Part shown: one piece after another, positions 22,301 through 29,353 of the stretch | Layout of the letters: each line of letters begins with the position of its first letter | Numbering within the stretch: position 1 is the first letter of the stretch | NCBI GenBank assembly: GCA_900541645.1 | Contig: UQKQ01000008.1 | Span: forward strand, 1-64,000 | Length of the DNA stretch: 64,000 nt | Reading direction: 5' to 3' | Source: an uncultured Collinsella sp. | GTDB taxonomy: Bacteria > Actinomycetota > Coriobacteriia > Coriobacteriales > Coriobacteriaceae | Notes under the pieces: generated by a model | Database searches by the model: none | What the model was told of the DNA's origin: nothing | Seen by the model: the letters and a program-made list of their open reading frames with translations, nothing else | Translations under genes and position numbers: made by a program

Positions 22301-23302
22301 ATGACAAATTGCAAACGCTATAAGGTGGCCGCGATCGACCTGGGAACGGTGTCGTCGCGAGTGGTGTTGGCCCAGGTCGAGGGCGGAGCGATTGTGGAAT
22401 CGTCCAAGCATACCGAGATTACCGACCTGGGCGAGGGCGTGGACGCGACGGGCCGCTTTTGCGAGGCGGCCGTTGAGCGCGTGCTCGCTGCGTGCCGCAT
22501 GTTTGTGGTTGAGGCCCGTGCCTTTGGGGCCGCGTGCGTCTGCACCACGTGCACGAGCGCCGCGCGCGATGCGTCCAATGCCGCGCTGCTGCTGGACGGC
22601 CTGCGCGAGCTGGGGCTCGAGCCGCAGGTGATTCCGGGTGAGGTCGAGGCACGCCTGACGTTTTTTGGCGTGGCGCACGACTTTGCAGGCGAGCGCATCA
22701 TCGTTGCCGATTCGGGCGGCGGGTCCACGGAGCTCGCGACGGGCGTATACGCTCCGGAGTGCAGCGTCTTTGCGCTGGAGGGAACGCGCTCGCTGGACAT
22801 CGGTTGCCGTCGCGTGACGGAGCGGTTTTTCTCGGCGCTGCCACCCGCGGATGGCGAGCTTTCAGCCGCCGCTGCGTGGTCGGGCGAGCAGTTCGCCGCC
22901 TATTTTGAGGGCCTGCCCAGCGACTTTGAGCATGCAGAGCGCCTGGTCGCCGTGGGCGGCACCGTCACCACGCTCGTGGCACTGGTTCACAAGCTGGAAC
23001 CGTACGATTCGAGCTTTGTGCACCTATGCGAGCTGTCGCTGGAGCAGGTCTCGGCCGCTATCGAGCGCATGTCTGTGTTGGACGCGGAAGGCATCGCCAC
23101 GCTACCGGGTGTACAGCCCAAACGCGCGGGCGTGATTCTGGCCGGCGCCGTGGTGATCCGCGAGCTCATGCGTGCCGGCGGCTACAAGACGCTCACCGTA
23201 AGCGAGAACAGCCTACTCGCCGGCATGGCCGCCACCATCAACGAGACCCTCGACGGCACAACCCCCACCATCGGCTGGACCCCGAGCCTGAGTGCTCTTT
23301 AA
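22301..23302 (+). CDS. Ppx/GppA family exopolyphosphatase/pppGpp phosphatase
   Basis: An actin/hexokinase-fold phosphatase of 333 residues, the short form without the C-terminal HD domain. AAIDLGTVSSRVVLA is the first phosphate loop, VVEARAFGAACVCTTCTSAARDASN a family block, ADSGGGSTELATG the second phosphate loop with the catalytic Glu near EVEARLTF, and AVGGTVTTLVAL the third motif. It hydrolyses polyphosphate or pppGpp; the short actinobacterial enzymes are mostly exopolyphosphatases. It is transcribed with the FtsB-like gene. GGAGGGGAG precedes the start. Confidence 0.93.
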   Translation: MTNCKRYKVAAIDLGTVSSRVVLAQVEGGAIVESSKHTEITDLGEGVDATGRFCEAAVERVLAACRMFVVEARAFGAACVCTTCTSAARDASNAALLLDGLRELGLEPQVIPGEVEARLTFFGVAHDFAGERIIVADSGGGSTELATGVYAPECSVFALEGTRSLDIGCRRVTERFFSALPPADGELSAAAAWSGEQFAAYFEGLPSDFEHAERLVAVGGTVTTLVALVHKLEPYDSSFVHLCELSLEQVSAAIERMSVLDAEGIATLPGVQPKRAGVILAGAVVIRELMRAGGYKTLTVSENSLLAGMAATINETLDGTTPTIGWTPSLSAL

Positions 23303-23311
23303 CCGTCTTCC

Positions 23312-23388
23312 TCTGAGTTGCGGTGAAATAGTTCCTAAATAAGCTGGTAAACGGTATAAACAGGATCTATTCCACCGCAACTTAGAGC
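23312..23388. repeat. Long imperfect inverted repeat downstream of ppx
   Basis: GTTGCGGTGAAATAG at 23318-23332 pairs with CTATTCCACCGCAAC at 23367-23381 with one mismatch, and flanking CTCTGA/TTAGAG extends it. The 34-nt interior is AT-rich. It may terminate ppx transcription but lacks a T run. Confidence 0.7.
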
Positions 23389-23400
23389 CCCGCCGGCGTG

Positions 23401-23440
23401 TAAAAGAAACGAGCCCGCATCCCTGGGGGACGCGGGCTCG
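23401..23440 (-). terminator. Duplicated tRNA terminator (distal copy)
   Basis: CGAGCCCGC/GCGGGCTCG stem with T-rich tail on the minus strand, nearly identical to the copy at 23595-23637. The pair marks a duplication of the tRNA-Leu 3' flank. Confidence 0.8.
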
Positions 23441-23451
23441 TAAAAACCAAA

Positions 23452-23592
23452 TGGTAGGGGCGGTGGGACGTCCGCGCATTTGCTGCGCAAATACGCACCG
23501 GCTTCGGCCGCCTGTCGGCGCCCTCGCCGGCTCGCTACGGACGCTGCGCGTCCGCTTAACGCTCGCCCCCTCGCGGGTTCGAGTCCCACCGG
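23452..23592. other. Rearranged tRNA 3'-end element
   Basis: The left edge (TGGTAGGGGCGGTGGGAC) is identical to the 3' end of the adjacent tRNA-Leu, read on the minus strand. The right edge carries GGGTTCGAGTCCCACC, a tRNA T-arm/acceptor reading on the plus strand. The two share an 8-bp inverted repeat (GGTGGGAC/GTCCCACC). The 110-nt interior is GC-rich with small palindromes and no tRNA fold. It looks like a duplicated tRNA end whose interior has inverted, or the scar of an element that used this tRNA as attachment site. Confidence 0.55.
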
Positions 23593-23594
23593 CA

Positions 23595-23637
23595 TCTAAA
23601 AGAAGCGAGCCCGCATCCCTGGGGAACACGGGCTCGC
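23595..23637 (-). terminator. Intrinsic terminator of tRNA-Leu
   Basis: GCGAGCCCG pairs with CGGGCTCGC and, on the minus strand, is followed by TTCTTTTAGA. It lies 11 nt after the tRNA 3' end. Confidence 0.85.
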
Positions 23638-23648
23638 AAGCAATCACA

Positions 23649-23733
23649 TGGTAGGGGCGGTGGGACTCGAACCCACAATCCTTGCGGCGAGAGATTTTAA
23701 GTCTCCTGCGTATGCCAATTCCGCCACGCCCCC
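23649..23733 (-). tRNA. tRNA-Leu (anticodon UAA)
   Basis: Read on the minus strand it begins GGGGGCGTGGCGGAATTGGC and ends GGGTTCGAGTCCCACC then GCCCCTACCA, so CCA is encoded. The anticodon arm AGACTTAAAATCT gives anticodon TAA (leucine). A long variable arm, as expected for class II tRNA-Leu, follows the anticodon arm (CTCGCCGCAAGGATTGTG region). Length is 85 nt including CCA. It lies 31 nt downstream of a membrane-protein gene on the same strand and is followed by its own terminator. Confidence 0.96.
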
Positions 23734-23764
23734 GTGAGACTAGAAGTCTAGCACAAGCCGTCCG

Positions 23765-24388
23765 TTACGCGTTGACGGCCATCGAGTGTTGGCCCGACTT
23801 CTCCAGGAACTCTTGGAACTTGGCTCCGTCGCCTTTGTTCTTGTACTGCAGGGCCAGCAGGTATTCCAGGCGGCAGCTCTTGACCTTGTCGTCACCGGCA
23901 TCCTTGAGCATGCGCTCCAGCTCGGGAATGTCGTTGTGGCGCTTGAGGATCATCGTGTCGTACATCAGCTGGCACTCGTGCGCGACCGCCTCGGCCTGAC
24001 CGCCCTCAAAGCCCTTGATTTCGTGCAGCAACTCCTTGGACTTTTTGCGGTCCTCCTGGCCAACGTAGTAGTTAAAGGCCTTGATCACCAGGTCGACGCG
24101 CTGCATCTTGGGCAGGTTGAGTCCCAGCAGCAGGTCGAACATCTCGCCGGCGCGCTCGTGGTCCTCGCGCAGCAGATAGGAGTTCAGACGCAGGTAGTCG
24201 CGGTTGTAGCGCGGGTACAGCATGCTGGTGAGTTTGCCGTCGAGCAAACGATCGAACTCGGCCCACTGTTTGGCGGCCATCAACTGTTGCAGGCGTTTAA
24301 ACGTAGTGCGTTTTTTGACGCTAAAGAACACCGACACGGCGATACAGATGATAACGACGGCGGTCCAGAGTGTGCGGGAATCGGGCAT
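23765..24388 (-). CDS. Membrane-anchored helical-repeat protein of unknown function
   Basis: I do not recognise a named family. The 207-residue protein starts with one transmembrane helix (about residues 8-24, LWTAVVIICIAVSVFFSV) and then a soluble alpha-helical region. Helices with paired Leu/Tyr/Ala positions (for example KQWAEFDRLLDG, RLNSYLLREDHERAGEMFDLLLGL, RLEYLLALQYKNKGDGAKFQEFLEK) look like tetratricopeptide-type repeats, which usually bind protein partners. It is probably anchored with the repeat domain in the cytoplasm. A perfect TATAAT on the minus strand at 24444-24449 gives a candidate promoter about 56 nt upstream. Confidence 0.75.
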   Translation of the reverse strand: MPDSRTLWTAVVIICIAVSVFFSVKKRTTFKRLQQLMAAKQWAEFDRLLDGKLTSMLYPRYNRDYLRLNSYLLREDHERAGEMFDLLLGLNLPKMQRVDLVIKAFNYYVGQEDRKKSKELLHEIKGFEGGQAEAVAHECQLMYDTMILKRHNDIPELERMLKDAGDDKVKSCRLEYLLALQYKNKGDGAKFQEFLEKSGQHSMAVNA

Positions 24389-24443
24389 GTTAGGATCCTT
24401 AGTCGCTCATAAAGCGAGCGGTATGACAACACGTACTAGATGT

Positions 24444-24449
24444 ATTATA
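24444..24449 (-). promoter_or_regulatory. Candidate -10 box for the TPR-like gene
   Basis: TATAAT on the minus strand; the -35 region 17 nt away (TGCCAG) is a weak match. The 163-nt intergenic region must also hold the promoter of the divergent EIIB gene, where TACACT at 24512-24517 is a candidate -10. Confidence 0.4.
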
Positions 24450-24551
24450 CGCAGCGCACAAGCAAACTGGCATAAAAGCTCATCGAGGCTGAGTGCCATC
24501 GCTCGCTGCGGTACACTTACCTAAAGTAAACCATGAAGGGAGACATTACCT

Positions 24552-24839
24552 ATGAAGAAGATCGTTTTGGCTTGCGGTGCTGGCGCTGCTACTTCCACGC
24601 TCGTTGCCCAGAAGGTCGCCACCATGCTCGACGCCAACGGTTACGCCGGCAAGTATGAGATCGTGCAGTGCGCCATCTCCGAGGCCAAGGACGCTTGCGA
24701 CGAGGGCGCCGACCTGCTGATCGCCACCACCGTTGCCCCCGAGGGCCTCACCTGCCCGTACGTGAGCGGCGTGCCCTTCATGACCGGCATGAACCGCGTC
24801 GCTGCCGAGAAGGCCGTTCTCGACGTTATGGCTCAGTAG
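24552..24839 (+). CDS. Orphan PTS EIIB, galactitol/ascorbate type
   Basis: A 95-residue cytoplasmic EIIB of the GatB/SgaB class. The P-loop-like N-terminus KKIVLACGAGAATSTLVAQK contains Cys8, the expected phosphocysteine, followed by the small-residue loop. No EIIA, EIIC or sugar-processing gene lies beside it; the next gene is a VOC protein. Isolated EIIB proteins often act as phosphorylation-state sensors or work with an EIIC encoded elsewhere. The ATG has AAGGGAG upstream. Family confident, role unknown. Confidence 0.88.
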   Translation: MKKIVLACGAGAATSTLVAQKVATMLDANGYAGKYEIVQCAISEAKDACDEGADLLIATTVAPEGLTCPYVSGVPFMTGMNRVAAEKAVLDVMAQ

Positions 24840-24850
24840 GCGCTGCCTGT

Positions 24851-25225
24851 ATGAATGAGCAGAACGCCAACCCGGTAGAGCTCTTTGGCATGCGCGTCGC
24901 CCACGTGGGCATTAACGCCACCGACCCGGCCGATGCCCTGGAGATCGCGGAGCTGTTCTCGACGATGATGGGCCTACCTGTCATCGAGACCCCGGTTTCG
25001 TACTTTAACGATTCGCTGATCGAGGTCATGAAGCAGAACGGTCGTGGCACCAAGGGCCACATTGGCTTTGCCGTCAACGACATCGATGCGGCCGAGAAGT
25101 GGTTTGCCGAGCGCGGACTCGAGGTCAACGAGGAGTCGCGCGTGCTGCTGCCCGACGGCGGCACCAAACTCGTGTACTTTAAGCGCGAGTTCGCCGGCTT
25201 CGCCGTGCATCTGTGCCGCGAGTAG
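24851..25225 (+). CDS. VOC-superfamily (glyoxalase-like) protein
   Basis: A 124-residue protein with the paired beta-alpha-beta-beta-beta units of the vicinal oxygen chelate fold. Visible signals are VAHVGINATDPADALEIAELFSTMMGLPV at the start, GTKGHIGFAVNDIDAAEKWFAERGLEV in the centre, and FKREFAGFAVHLC at the end, with His and Glu residues in metal-ligand positions. It follows the orphan EIIB by 11 nt, so the two are probably co-translated. The substrate is unknown; some small PTS-linked VOC proteins accompany sugar-acid aldolases. A bidirectional terminator follows. Confidence 0.8.
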   Translation: MNEQNANPVELFGMRVAHVGINATDPADALEIAELFSTMMGLPVIETPVSYFNDSLIEVMKQNGRGTKGHIGFAVNDIDAAEKWFAERGLEVNEESRVLLPDGGTKLVYFKREFAGFAVHLCRE

Positions 25226-25247
25226 CGCACAAGCTGCTATAGCTAGC

Positions 25248-25287
25248 AAAAAGGGATAGGGCCGCATGGCCTTATCCCTTTATTTAT
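25248..25287. terminator. Bidirectional terminator between VOC gene and sensor kinase
   Basis: AAAGGGATAGGGCC pairs with GGCCTTATCCCTTT (one wobble); T runs lie on both sides, fitting the convergent genes it separates. Confidence 0.85.
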
Positions 25288-25300
25288 GCCGAGGGGCTTT

Positions 25301-26596
25301 CTATCGTGGCAGGCGAATCGTAAAGCGGCTGCCGACGCCCTCGACTGAGGTCACACCGATGACGCCGCCGTGGCTGTCGACGATCCACTTGGCGATGGCG
25401 AGCCCCAGACCCGAGCCCTGCGCGCCGGCATCGCGCGCGTTGTCGGCGCGGTAGAACCGTTCGAATGCGTGAGCTGCGGATTTCTGGTTCATGCCGATGC
25501 CCTCGTCCTCAACACTTATGTCGATCGTGCCCGCGCCCGCATCCGGCGTCACGCCAAACGAGATGGATGTGCCCGCGTCCGAATACTTGGCGGCGTTTTG
25601 CACGATCACGCGCAGAGCCTGCTTCACGAGCGCCACGTCGACGGGCGCGTCGCAGCGCGGGTCGCTGGCAAGCAAGGCGTCAAAAGCCAGCCGATACGTG
25701 TGCTCGGCATCGATCATCTGTGACTCCTCGCATACCTCGCCGACCAGTGCGGCCAGGTTGGTATTCGCACGCCGCAGGACCGTGCGCCCGGCATCGCCGC
25801 GCGCCAAAAACAGCAGCTGCTCCACGAGCTCCTGCATATGCTCGCTTTCGGCCTTGAGGGACGCGATGGATTCCGCCAGCACGTCCGGGTCATCTTTGCC
25901 CCAGCGGTCGAGCATGTTTACGTAACCCTGAATCACCGCGATGGGCGTTCGTAGCTCGTGACTTGCATCGTTGACAAAGCGCATCTGCTGCAGCTTTGCC
26001 TCTTGCATCTGGCGCAGCAGGCGGTTGAGCGCGACCTCGATGCTCGCCAGGTCGGCGTCGCCGGTGGCGACGCTCGGCGAGTCGACGCTTGCGCGCTCGA
26101 TGGCCTGCTCCAGCGTTTCCATCTTGCCGCCGGAGAGCTGCATACGGCTGAGCTCGTCTACGCGCAGGGCCAGGTCGTTGAGCGGTGCCATGGTGCGGCG
26201 CACGCGGCGGGCGCCGCCGAGCATGTTGAGCACGCTGATGACCTGCCCACCTGCAACGACAAGATAGAGGGGCCACAGCGCGATGAGGTCCTGCGCGAGG
26301 GGGAAGGTCTTGGTGGTGCGCGCAAGCTCGACGGTATAGGTGAGCGTGGCGGGGTCCCAGCCGTGCGCGGGCGTCAGCGACATGCCGTGGACGGCGGCAC
26401 CGGGGATCCATCCCGCGGTAAACGCGCCGTCGGGCAGCGTTTGGTTATAGCCATAGATGAGGATCGCCGCCGCAGCAACCAGCAGCCACAGGTCGAGCCA
26501 GATGTAGCTCGCCAGGCGGCGCCACATGTAGCTCCAGTTGATGGCACGGGCGATGGAGGTGACGCGCTTGGTCTCGGCGTTACGCGCGGCAGACAT
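25301..26596 (-). CDS. Sensor histidine kinase
   Basis: A 431-residue membrane kinase, partner of the regulator encoded upstream. An N-terminal transmembrane helix (about 30-50) and a second (about 105-126) enclose a roughly 55-residue extracytoplasmic loop. A HAMP-like linker follows, then the H box FVNDASHELRTPIAVIQGY with phospho-acceptor His213, the N box VIVQNAAKYSDAG, and G boxes VEDEGIGM and GSGLGLAIAKWIVDSHGG. Start set at the ATG overlapping the regulator stop by 17 nt, since longer versions read antisense through the regulator. The stimulus is unknown. Confidence 0.92.
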   Translation of the reverse strand: MSAARNAETKRVTSIARAINWSYMWRRLASYIWLDLWLLVAAAAILIYGYNQTLPDGAFTAGWIPGAAVHGMSLTPAHGWDPATLTYTVELARTTKTFPLAQDLIALWPLYLVVAGGQVISVLNMLGGARRVRRTMAPLNDLALRVDELSRMQLSGGKMETLEQAIERASVDSPSVATGDADLASIEVALNRLLRQMQEAKLQQMRFVNDASHELRTPIAVIQGYVNMLDRWGKDDPDVLAESIASLKAESEHMQELVEQLLFLARGDAGRTVLRRANTNLAALVGEVCEESQMIDAEHTYRLAFDALLASDPRCDAPVDVALVKQALRVIVQNAAKYSDAGTSISFGVTPDAGAGTIDISVEDEGIGMNQKSAAHAFERFYRADNARDAGAQGSGLGLAIAKWIVDSHGGVIGVTSVEGVGSRFTIRLPR

Positions 26597-27365
26597 AGCC
26601 CACCCCGCGCACGGTTTGGATGATGCGGGCACCGCCGGCGTCTTCGATCTTGGCGCGCAGGTGCGCGATGTGCACGTCGACGTTGTTGGTGTCGCCCACG
26701 TATTCGTAGCCCAGCGCCTCGTGCGCGATGCGCTCGCGCGTGAGCACGGTTTCGGCATGCGTCATAAGCAGGGCGAGGACGTCGAACTCGCGGGCCGTGA
26801 GCGCGATGGGCGAGCCGCCGACCGTGACTTCGCGGCGGTCGGGATCGAGCGCGACCGAACCCACGGCGAGCGCGGCGGGGGAGGGCGCGGCGGAAGCCTG
26901 GGTCGAGTCGCCGACCGGGGGCATCGCAGCGGCTCCGGTGCCCGCGCCGCCTGCCGTACCCGCCCCAGTACCGGCGCCGCCAACGCCCGAAGCCGCTCGC
27001 ACGGCTTCCGAGCGCTTCAGCGCCACGCGGATCCGTGCGAACAGCTCCTCAATCGCAAATGGCTTGGTCAGGTAATCGTCGGCGCCGGCATCGAGCCCGG
27101 CCACTTTGTCCATCACGGCATCGCGCGCGGTGACCATAATCACCGGCACATCCTTGTGCTTGCGGACACGCCGCAAGACCTCCATGCCGTTGAGCTGCGG
27201 CAACAGCACGTCGAGCAGAATCAGATCGTAGTCGCGCTCCAGCGCCAGGTCCACGGCAGTGCGGCCATCGGCGGCGTGTTCCACCTGGTAGCCCTCGTGC
27301 TCCAGCTCGAGCGTCACAAAGCGGGCGATTTTCTCCTCGTCCTCTACGATCAGGATCCGTGCCAT
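26580..27365 (-). CDS. OmpR-family response regulator
   Basis: A 261-residue two-domain regulator. The receiver domain (1-120) has VEDEEK, phospho-acceptor Asp52 in ILLDVLLP, the conserved Thr in MVTARD and Lys in YLTKPF. The C-terminal winged helix (about 165-261) ends with NNVDVHIAHLRAKIEDAGG and TVRGVGYVCRA, typical of the OmpR/PhoB class. The linker (about 125-165) is unusually long and made of Gly, Ala and Thr. The gene overlaps the kinase gene and follows a UBA-like membrane protein by 18 nt. Confidence 0.95.
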   Translation of the reverse strand: MARILIVEDEEKIARFVTLELEHEGYQVEHAADGRTAVDLALERDYDLILLDVLLPQLNGMEVLRRVRKHKDVPVIMVTARDAVMDKVAGLDAGADDYLTKPFAIEELFARIRVALKRSEAVRAASGVGGAGTGAGTAGGAGTGAAAMPPVGDSTQASAAPSPAALAVGSVALDPDRREVTVGGSPIALTAREFDVLALLMTHAETVLTRERIAHEALGYEYVGDTNNVDVHIAHLRAKIEDAGGARIIQTVRGVGYVCRA

Positions 27366-27383
27366 GCGTGCCCCCGTCTGCGA

Positions 27384-27926
27384 TTACTTGTCGTCGTTGA
27401 GATTTTGCTTGATGTCGTCCGCGGCGTTAGCAGCGCTATCCATAAGGTTGTTGATGCTGCCGGGCACGTCGCCGTCGCTGTCGATGCGGTAGCGCATGCC
27501 AAAGAACAGGCCAATCAGCATCAGCCATATCGTGGCGCCCCAGGCAAACAGCGCGACGATGGGAATCAGGATAGGGATGTTGAGGATGATCGCATCGCGG
27601 CGCGTGGCGATAAACTTGGTGTCCAGACTCAGGCGGAAGAGCTTTTTGAGGTACTCCCACACGCTGTCCATCTTCTTGGAGAAGTCGGTCTTTTCGCTCG
27701 ACTTTTCGTAGGCTGCCTGCGCGGCGACCATCTCGGCAGAGGGCTCATCGACTGGCGCGGACTCGGTGGCGGCATGCGCCGACGTGGTCTGGGTCTTGCC
27801 CTGCGACTCGAGCCAAATGATGGCATCCAAAACGTTGCCGTCGGCAGCGTCGAGCGCCGCCTTGGCATCGGTGTAACTCACGTTGCACTTGGTGCGGATG
27901 GTTTCAACTTTTTCGAGGTCGTCCAT
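27384..27926 (-). CDS. UBA-like domain membrane protein (DUF4342-like)
   Basis: A 180-residue protein whose N-terminus (EKVETIRTKCNVSYTDAK then DAADGNVLDAIIWLESQ) reads as a UBA-like three-helix bundle, as in EF-Ts and nascent-chain proteins. After an acidic disordered linker, a basic amphipathic segment (FSKKMDSVWEYLKKLFRL) precedes one long or two short transmembrane helices (ILNIPILIPIVALFAWGATIWLMLIGLFFG) and an acidic tail. This resembles proteins with DUF4342, a similarity recalled rather than searched. It heads a probable operon with the two-component system and may be its target or accessory protein. Function unknown. Confidence 0.75.
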   Translation of the reverse strand: MDDLEKVETIRTKCNVSYTDAKAALDAADGNVLDAIIWLESQGKTQTTSAHAATESAPVDEPSAEMVAAQAAYEKSSEKTDFSKKMDSVWEYLKKLFRLSLDTKFIATRRDAIILNIPILIPIVALFAWGATIWLMLIGLFFGMRYRIDSDGDVPGSINNLMDSAANAADDIKQNLNDDK

Positions 27927-28045
27927 GACCTGTCCTTTCGTTCGATGGGCGCGACGCCGGGCAATTTGCTCGGGCGCGAGCGTTGCGTTCGGCGGCCTGC
28001 GTTGCGCGGCGCCGCCCCGCCCCTTGTTCGAACTCTATAGTGCAG

Positions 28046-28073
28046 GTTATAGATTAAGCGATTCTTGAGCCAA
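28046..28073 (-). promoter_or_regulatory. Candidate promoter of the UBA-like/two-component operon
   Basis: On the minus strand TTGGCT, a 16-bp spacer and TATAAC form a sigma-70-like promoter about 120 nt before the start codon. The 359-nt region 27927-28285 otherwise holds only GC-rich sequence with no gene that I can support. Confidence 0.5.
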
Positions 28074-28285
28074 GATTAATGTTGGATGAGTTTTTGGGTA
28101 GCGGTGGGAAAAGTATTAGACCTCGATAGCGGGGGATGTGGTGCCGGTGCAAAACGGCGTCAAAGGTTGGTCGAGCAGGCGGTTTCTCCATTGATGTCCG
28201 CACGACATGTGACACTTACCCTGCCGCCCTGCTCTGCCGCGGCGGCATGTACCCAAACAACGGTCCTCTAAGGAGTTCGATATCG

Positions 28286-28525
28286 ATGAGTGATAACACC
28301 AAGCATCTCGCAAAGAAGTGCGTCAAGAACGCGGGGCCGTGCCTCGTGCTGTGCCTTGCCGGCGCAACGGTCGCGCTGCTGGCTGTTCTGGGGCCGTTTG
28401 ATGTGCTCCGAAGTGCCAGTTCTCTGCATGTTTGCATGGCTCTTGCCGGCGCCATGATGACCGGCGGCGTGCTCGATCTGATCTTTTGGGTGTTTGACCC
28501 GTTTGGATGGAAGAGCGAGGGGTAG
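28286..28525 (+). CDS. Small two-helix membrane protein, unknown
   Basis: A 79-residue protein with a Lys-rich N-terminus (SDNTKHLAKKCVKNAG) and two hydrophobic segments (about 18-36, CLVLCLAGATVALLAVLGPF, and about 46-66, VCMALAGAMMTGGVLDLIFW). It ends with Phe-Asp-Pro-Phe-Gly-Trp-Lys. I do not recognise the family. A ribosome site AAGGAG lies 10 nt before the ATG, which is slightly far. The reading frame extends upstream without a better start. It is probably a genuine small membrane protein since codon use matches the neighbours. Confidence 0.6.
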   Translation: MSDNTKHLAKKCVKNAGPCLVLCLAGATVALLAVLGPFDVLRSASSLHVCMALAGAMMTGGVLDLIFWVFDPFGWKSEG

Positions 28526-28610
28526 GTCCCAAAGGATGGAAGGGCTGGAACGGTTGACTTAGTGATCGTGCAGAATGTGGGCTAGCGACTTACAGGGAAG
28601 CGGTGATCCG

Positions 28611-29336
28611 ATGACGGTCTATGTGACGGGCGACGTCCATGGCGGCGCTGACATGCAAAAGCTGCGCGATTGGGATCTTGGGGAAAGCCTGACGAGCGAC
28701 GACTATCTCATCATTGCCGGCGACTTTGGCTTTCCGTGGGATTTCTCTGCCGAGGAGTGCGCCGACATCGCTTGGCTGGAGTCGCGCCCCTATACCGTGC
28801 TGTTCGTCGACGGCAACCACGAACGTTTCGACCACTGGGCGGAGCGACCCATGGAGTTGTGGCACGGCGGACTGACACAGCGCCTGTCGGACACCTCGCC
28901 CATACGGCGCCTGACGCGCGGCGAGGTTTTTGAACTCGACGGCTCAACGGTCTTTACCATGGGCGGCGCCACGAGCGTGGACAAGGAATACCGCATTCCG
29001 TATTCCAGCTGGTGGCCGCAGGAGTTGCCGGACGAGCGCAACTTTGAGGAGGCACGGACGAAGCTCGACAGCGTGGGCTGGAAGGTCGACTACGTGGTCA
29101 CCCACACCTGCTCTACGCGCATGCTTTCGCCCACGCTCTATCCGGCGCCCGGCTGGAATTGCCCCGCCGTCGATCGACTTACGGCATTTTTTGACGAGTT
29201 GGAAGACCGCTTGGACTACAAGCGCTGGTACTACGGGCATTTTCATCGGGATGCCAACCCGACCGAGCGCCATACCGTGCTCTACGACTGCATCGTTCGC
29301 CTGGGCGACGAACTCCAGCCTTGGGATGTTGCGTAG
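28611..29336 (+). CDS. Calcineurin-like metallophosphoesterase
   Basis: A 241-residue protein with the five metallophosphoesterase motifs: VTGDVHGG at the N-terminus, IIAGDFGF, VDGNHERFD, VVTHTCS in the second half and YYGHFHRD near the end. Spacing fits the family of small cytoplasmic phosphoesterases related to Ser/Thr phosphatases; the substrate cannot be deduced. The ATG at 28611 is preferred to one 36 nt upstream because it places the first motif at the usual distance from the N-terminus. It is convergent with the gluQ gene and separated from it by only 17 nt. Confidence 0.88.
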   Translation: MTVYVTGDVHGGADMQKLRDWDLGESLTSDDYLIIAGDFGFPWDFSAEECADIAWLESRPYTVLFVDGNHERFDHWAERPMELWHGGLTQRLSDTSPIRRLTRGEVFELDGSTVFTMGGATSVDKEYRIPYSSWWPQELPDERNFEEARTKLDSVGWKVDYVVTHTCSTRMLSPTLYPAPGWNCPAVDRLTAFFDELEDRLDYKRWYYGHFHRDANPTERHTVLYDCIVRLGDELQPWDVA

Positions 29337-29353
29337 GGGTGGGGCGTATTTGG

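Noticed and set aside
23452..23592. A second intact tRNA gene
   Set aside because: Only the 3' acceptor/T-arm parts are recognisable and they point in opposite directions; no anticodon arm or D-arm can be folded.
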